A stretch of DNA of 6,800 nucleotides from Clostridia bacterium. Lineage in GTDB: Bacteria; Bacillota; Clostridia; UMGS1883. The stretch lies in the NCBI GenBank assembly GCA_017468215.1, contig JAFUJG010000077.1, forward strand, positions 1 to 6,800, read 5' to 3'. Position 1 is the stretch's first letter; every line of letters begins with the position of its first letter. The notes under the pieces were generated by a model. That model was not told where the DNA came from and did not search any database. It saw only the letters and a program-made list of their open reading frames with translations. Position numbers and translations under genes: made by a program. Below, piece by piece: positions 4,960 through 6,800 of this stretch.

Positions 4960-5907
4960 ATGAAAAAAATCGTATCTCTTATGTTGGCACTTATGATGGT
5001 GCTTGCTCTCGCAGCATGCGGCGACGCTCCTGTAACAGATGCTACAGATGATACTGAAACAGGTGATGTATTTACAGTAGGTATCTGTCAGCTTATGGAG
5101 CACGAATCTCTTGATAAGGCTACAGAAGGCTTTATCGACGCTCTTACAGAAAAAATGGCAGAGAGTGGCAAAACAGTTAAGTTCGACACTCAGGTTGCAG
5201 GCGATGCAAACCTTTGCTCCACAGTAGTTAACACCTTCACAGCAAAGGATGTTGACCTTATTATGGCTAACGCTACTCCTGCACTTCTTGCAGCAGCTAC
5301 AGCTACAAAGACAATTCCTGTGCTTGGTACATCCGTAACAGATTATAACGACACATTCAAGGGCAGCATTCCTGCTAACGTAGCAGGTACATCCGACGCT
5401 GTTCCCTTTGACGAACAGGCAAAGATGATGATTGATACACTTAACCTGACAGAGGGCGATGTTGTAGGCGTGCTTTACTGCACAAACGAGTCCAATTCCC
5501 TTATTCAGTACGAAGCGGTTAAGGCACTTTTTGAAGCAGAGGGTATTGTAGTTAAGGCTTACACATTTTCTGAAACAACAGAGCTTCAGGCACTTGTAAC
5601 AAAGGCTGCAGGCGAAGTAAAGGCTCTTTACGTTCCTTCTGACAATACAGTTGCACAGAACGACGCTATCGTAAGCTCTATCTGCACTGCAAAGAATGTT
5701 CCCGTATTTACTTCCTACGGCGGTCAGGTTTGCTACGCAAGCTTAGCTATCGACTACTATGAGCTTGGCAGAGTAACAGGCGAAATGGCTGCAGAGATTC
5801 TTATAGGCGGCAAGGAAGCAGGCACACTTGGTGTTAAGACACTTACTCCCACAGTTGTATACAACAATGAGCTTTGTGCACAGCTTGGTATTGAATTGAC
5901 AAACTGA
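4960..5907 (+). CDS. ABC transporter substrate-binding lipoprotein (ABC_sub_bind/TrpX family)
   Basis: The 315-residue protein has a classic lipoprotein signal: Lys-Lys, a hydrophobic run and the lipobox LAAC with Cys20, so it is exported and anchored on the outer face of the membrane. An acidic, Thr-rich linker (about 22-36) leads to the mature domain, which opens with the family hallmark GICQLMEHESLDKATEGF (41-58). Later segments NATPALLAAA, GVLYCTNESNS, ALYVPSDNTV and YYELGR are typical of the two-lobed ABC_sub_bind proteins (COG2984). Relatives called TrpX are linked to tryptophan or tyrosine uptake, mainly through T-box control, but no T-box is visible here, so the ligand is not assigned. 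The start follows AAAGGGGA (4945-4952) with a 7-base gap. The permease gene begins 11 bases after its stop, making an operon. Purine nucleoside-type binding proteins are a less likely alternative. Confidence 0.9.
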   Translation: MKKIVSLMLALMMVLALAACGDAPVTDATDDTETGDVFTVGICQLMEHESLDKATEGFIDALTEKMAESGKTVKFDTQVAGDANLCSTVVNTFTAKDVDLIMANATPALLAAATATKTIPVLGTSVTDYNDTFKGSIPANVAGTSDAVPFDEQAKMMIDTLNLTEGDVVGVLYCTNESNSLIQYEAVKALFEAEGIVVKAYTFSETTELQALVTKAAGEVKALYVPSDNTVAQNDAIVSSICTAKNVPVFTSYGGQVCYASLAIDYYELGRVTGEMAAEILIGGKEAGTLGVKTLTPTVVYNNELCAQLGIELTN

Positions 5908-5918
5908 GGTAGATAACA

Positions 5919-6800
5919 ATGGCATTTTTGAACGCATTGCCCGGAGCATTTGCAGAAGGGCTTATATGGGGATTGATGGCGATAGGTGTCTATATATCCT
6001 ACAAAATACTCGATATTGCAGACCTTACGGTTGACGGCTCTATCTGTACAGGTGCATGTGTGTGCGCTTGCTTGATAGCAGCAGGTGTTCCTGCATGGGT
6101 AAGCGTTATTGCGGCAATTCTGGCAGGAGCAGTAACAGGCGTAGTGACAGGTCTGTTGTACACCGCCTTGGGCATACCCTCTATCCTGGCGGGTATTTTA
6201 ACCCAGCTGATGCTTTATTCGGTAAACCTTACCATCCTGGGCGGCAAGAGCATGGAGTATATTGCTTACGATACAGATAAGCTTATGCTTAATATGGGCA
6301 ACAACTACCATGCAATAGCAGTTGCAGTTGTTATAATTGCGGCAACCATTATCCTTTTGTGGAAGTTTTTCTATACAGAAATTGGTCTTACGCTTAAGTC
6401 CACAGGCGATAACCCCGACATGAGCCGTGCACAGGGTGTTAACGTAAAGCTTAACCAGGTGCTTGGCCTTGCAATTGCAAACGCTATAGTTGCACTTTCG
6501 GGTGCACTTTTGGCGCAGTATCGAGGCAGTGCAAACATAAACGACGGCAGAGGTGCAATAGTTATTGCTTTAGCTGCAATATTTATAGGTTTGTACGTAT
6601 CGTTAAAGATTAAGCCCAACTTTGTTGTGAGCCTTATTGGTGTTGTGGGCGGCGGCATTGTTTATTACATAATTTATAACTTTGTAATTCTTATGGGACT
6701 TAACACCGAATACCTTAAGATGCTTTCGGCTATTATTGTTATAATATTCCTTGCTGCACCTTATCTTAAGACAACATATTTCTCAAAGAGAAAGTCAATA
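5919..6800 (+). CDS. ABC transporter permease partner of the TrpX-like protein, 3' end cut
   Basis: An open frame of 294 codons runs from ATG at 5919 to the window edge without a stop. It is rich in hydrophobic segments, about eight or nine membrane helices (roughly 10-28, 40-57, 60-82, 87-106, 131-149, 182-199, 211-226, 234-258, 268-281). The cytoplasmic loop E154-IGLTLKSTGDNPDMSRAQGVN followed by VALSGALLAQYRG is the signature of the COG4120 permeases that work with COG2984 binding proteins. That loop probably contacts the ATPase. Family proteins are about this length and the end is basic (FSKRKS), so only a few residues should be missing. The Shine-Dalgarno GAGG (5906-5909) overlaps the stop codon of the preceding gene, implying translational coupling. 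The ATPase gene (COG1101 type) is expected immediately downstream, outside the window. Confidence 0.9.
   Translation, partial: MAFLNALPGAFAEGLIWGLMAIGVYISYKILDIADLTVDGSICTGACVCACLIAAGVPAWVSVIAAILAGAVTGVVTGLLYTALGIPSILAGILTQLMLYSVNLTILGGKSMEYIAYDTDKLMLNMGNNYHAIAVAVVIIAATIILLWKFFYTEIGLTLKSTGDNPDMSRAQGVNVKLNQVLGLAIANAIVALSGALLAQYRGSANINDGRGAIVIALAAIFIGLYVSLKIKPNFVVSLIGVVGGGIVYYIIYNFVILMGLNTEYLKMLSAIIVIIFLAAPYLKTTYFSKRKSI

Noticed and set aside
6371..6658. A 95-codon minus-strand frame inside the permease.
   Set aside because: The plus strand encodes the recognisable COG4120 loop and membrane helices over the same bases; the antisense frame has no family features.

Overview
The window reads as a chromosomal stretch of a low-to-moderate GC anaerobic Firmicute, most likely a gut-type Clostridium relative in the Oscillospirales/Ruminococcaceae sphere. 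The case rests on a class III (oxygen-sensitive, glycyl-radical) ribonucleotide reductase with its radical-SAM activase, four near-consensus housekeeping promoters (TTGACA, 17-bp spacer, TAAAAT/TAGAAT/TACAAT), AGGAGG-type ribosome binding sites and simple U-tailed terminators. Taxonomy is inference; nothing here is a phylogenetic marker.

Left part, all on the minus strand. Transcription runs right to left through nrdG (4572-3889), nrdD (3796-1430), trxB (1370-465) and a Cys-type glutathione peroxidase that runs off the left edge (323-1). Each gene appears to be its own unit. nrdG has its own promoter and a long leader. nrdD has its own promoter carrying two NrdR-like boxes. A strong terminator separates nrdD from trxB and another separates trxB from gpx. 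The gpx promoter is overlapped by a perfect 34-bp palindrome that resembles an OhrR/MarR operator.

The four genes share one theme, thiol electron flow. NrdG installs the glycyl radical on NrdD. NrdD makes dNTPs and must be re-reduced each turnover. TrxB reduces redoxins, and Cys-type Gpx enzymes usually draw on thioredoxin. The standout is that NrdD carries a redoxin-like domain with a CPNC motif fused after its glycyl-radical domain. It also lacks the asparagine used by formate-dependent class III enzymes and has an adjacent cysteine pair at the thiyl position. The neighbouring TrxB keeps the flavin and CxxC motifs but has lost the HRRxxxR signature for NADPH. Together these suggest a self-contained reductant relay (electron donor to TrxB to fused redoxin to NrdD active site) that may not be NADPH-driven.

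Middle. The 387-bp divergent intergenic region (4573-4959) holds the nrdG leader, back-to-back promoters and the leader of the transporter genes. Much of the nrdG leader looks like a dispersed intergenic repeat of gut Firmicutes, recognised from its characteristic ghost peptides.

Right part, plus strand. A lipoprotein of the ABC_sub_bind/TrpX family (4960-5907) is followed by its membrane permease (5919 to the right edge). An ATPase gene would be expected just beyond the window. The substrate is unknown; no T-box is visible, although some relatives are regulated by one. No tRNA, rRNA, CRISPR array, insertion sequence or phage gene was seen.
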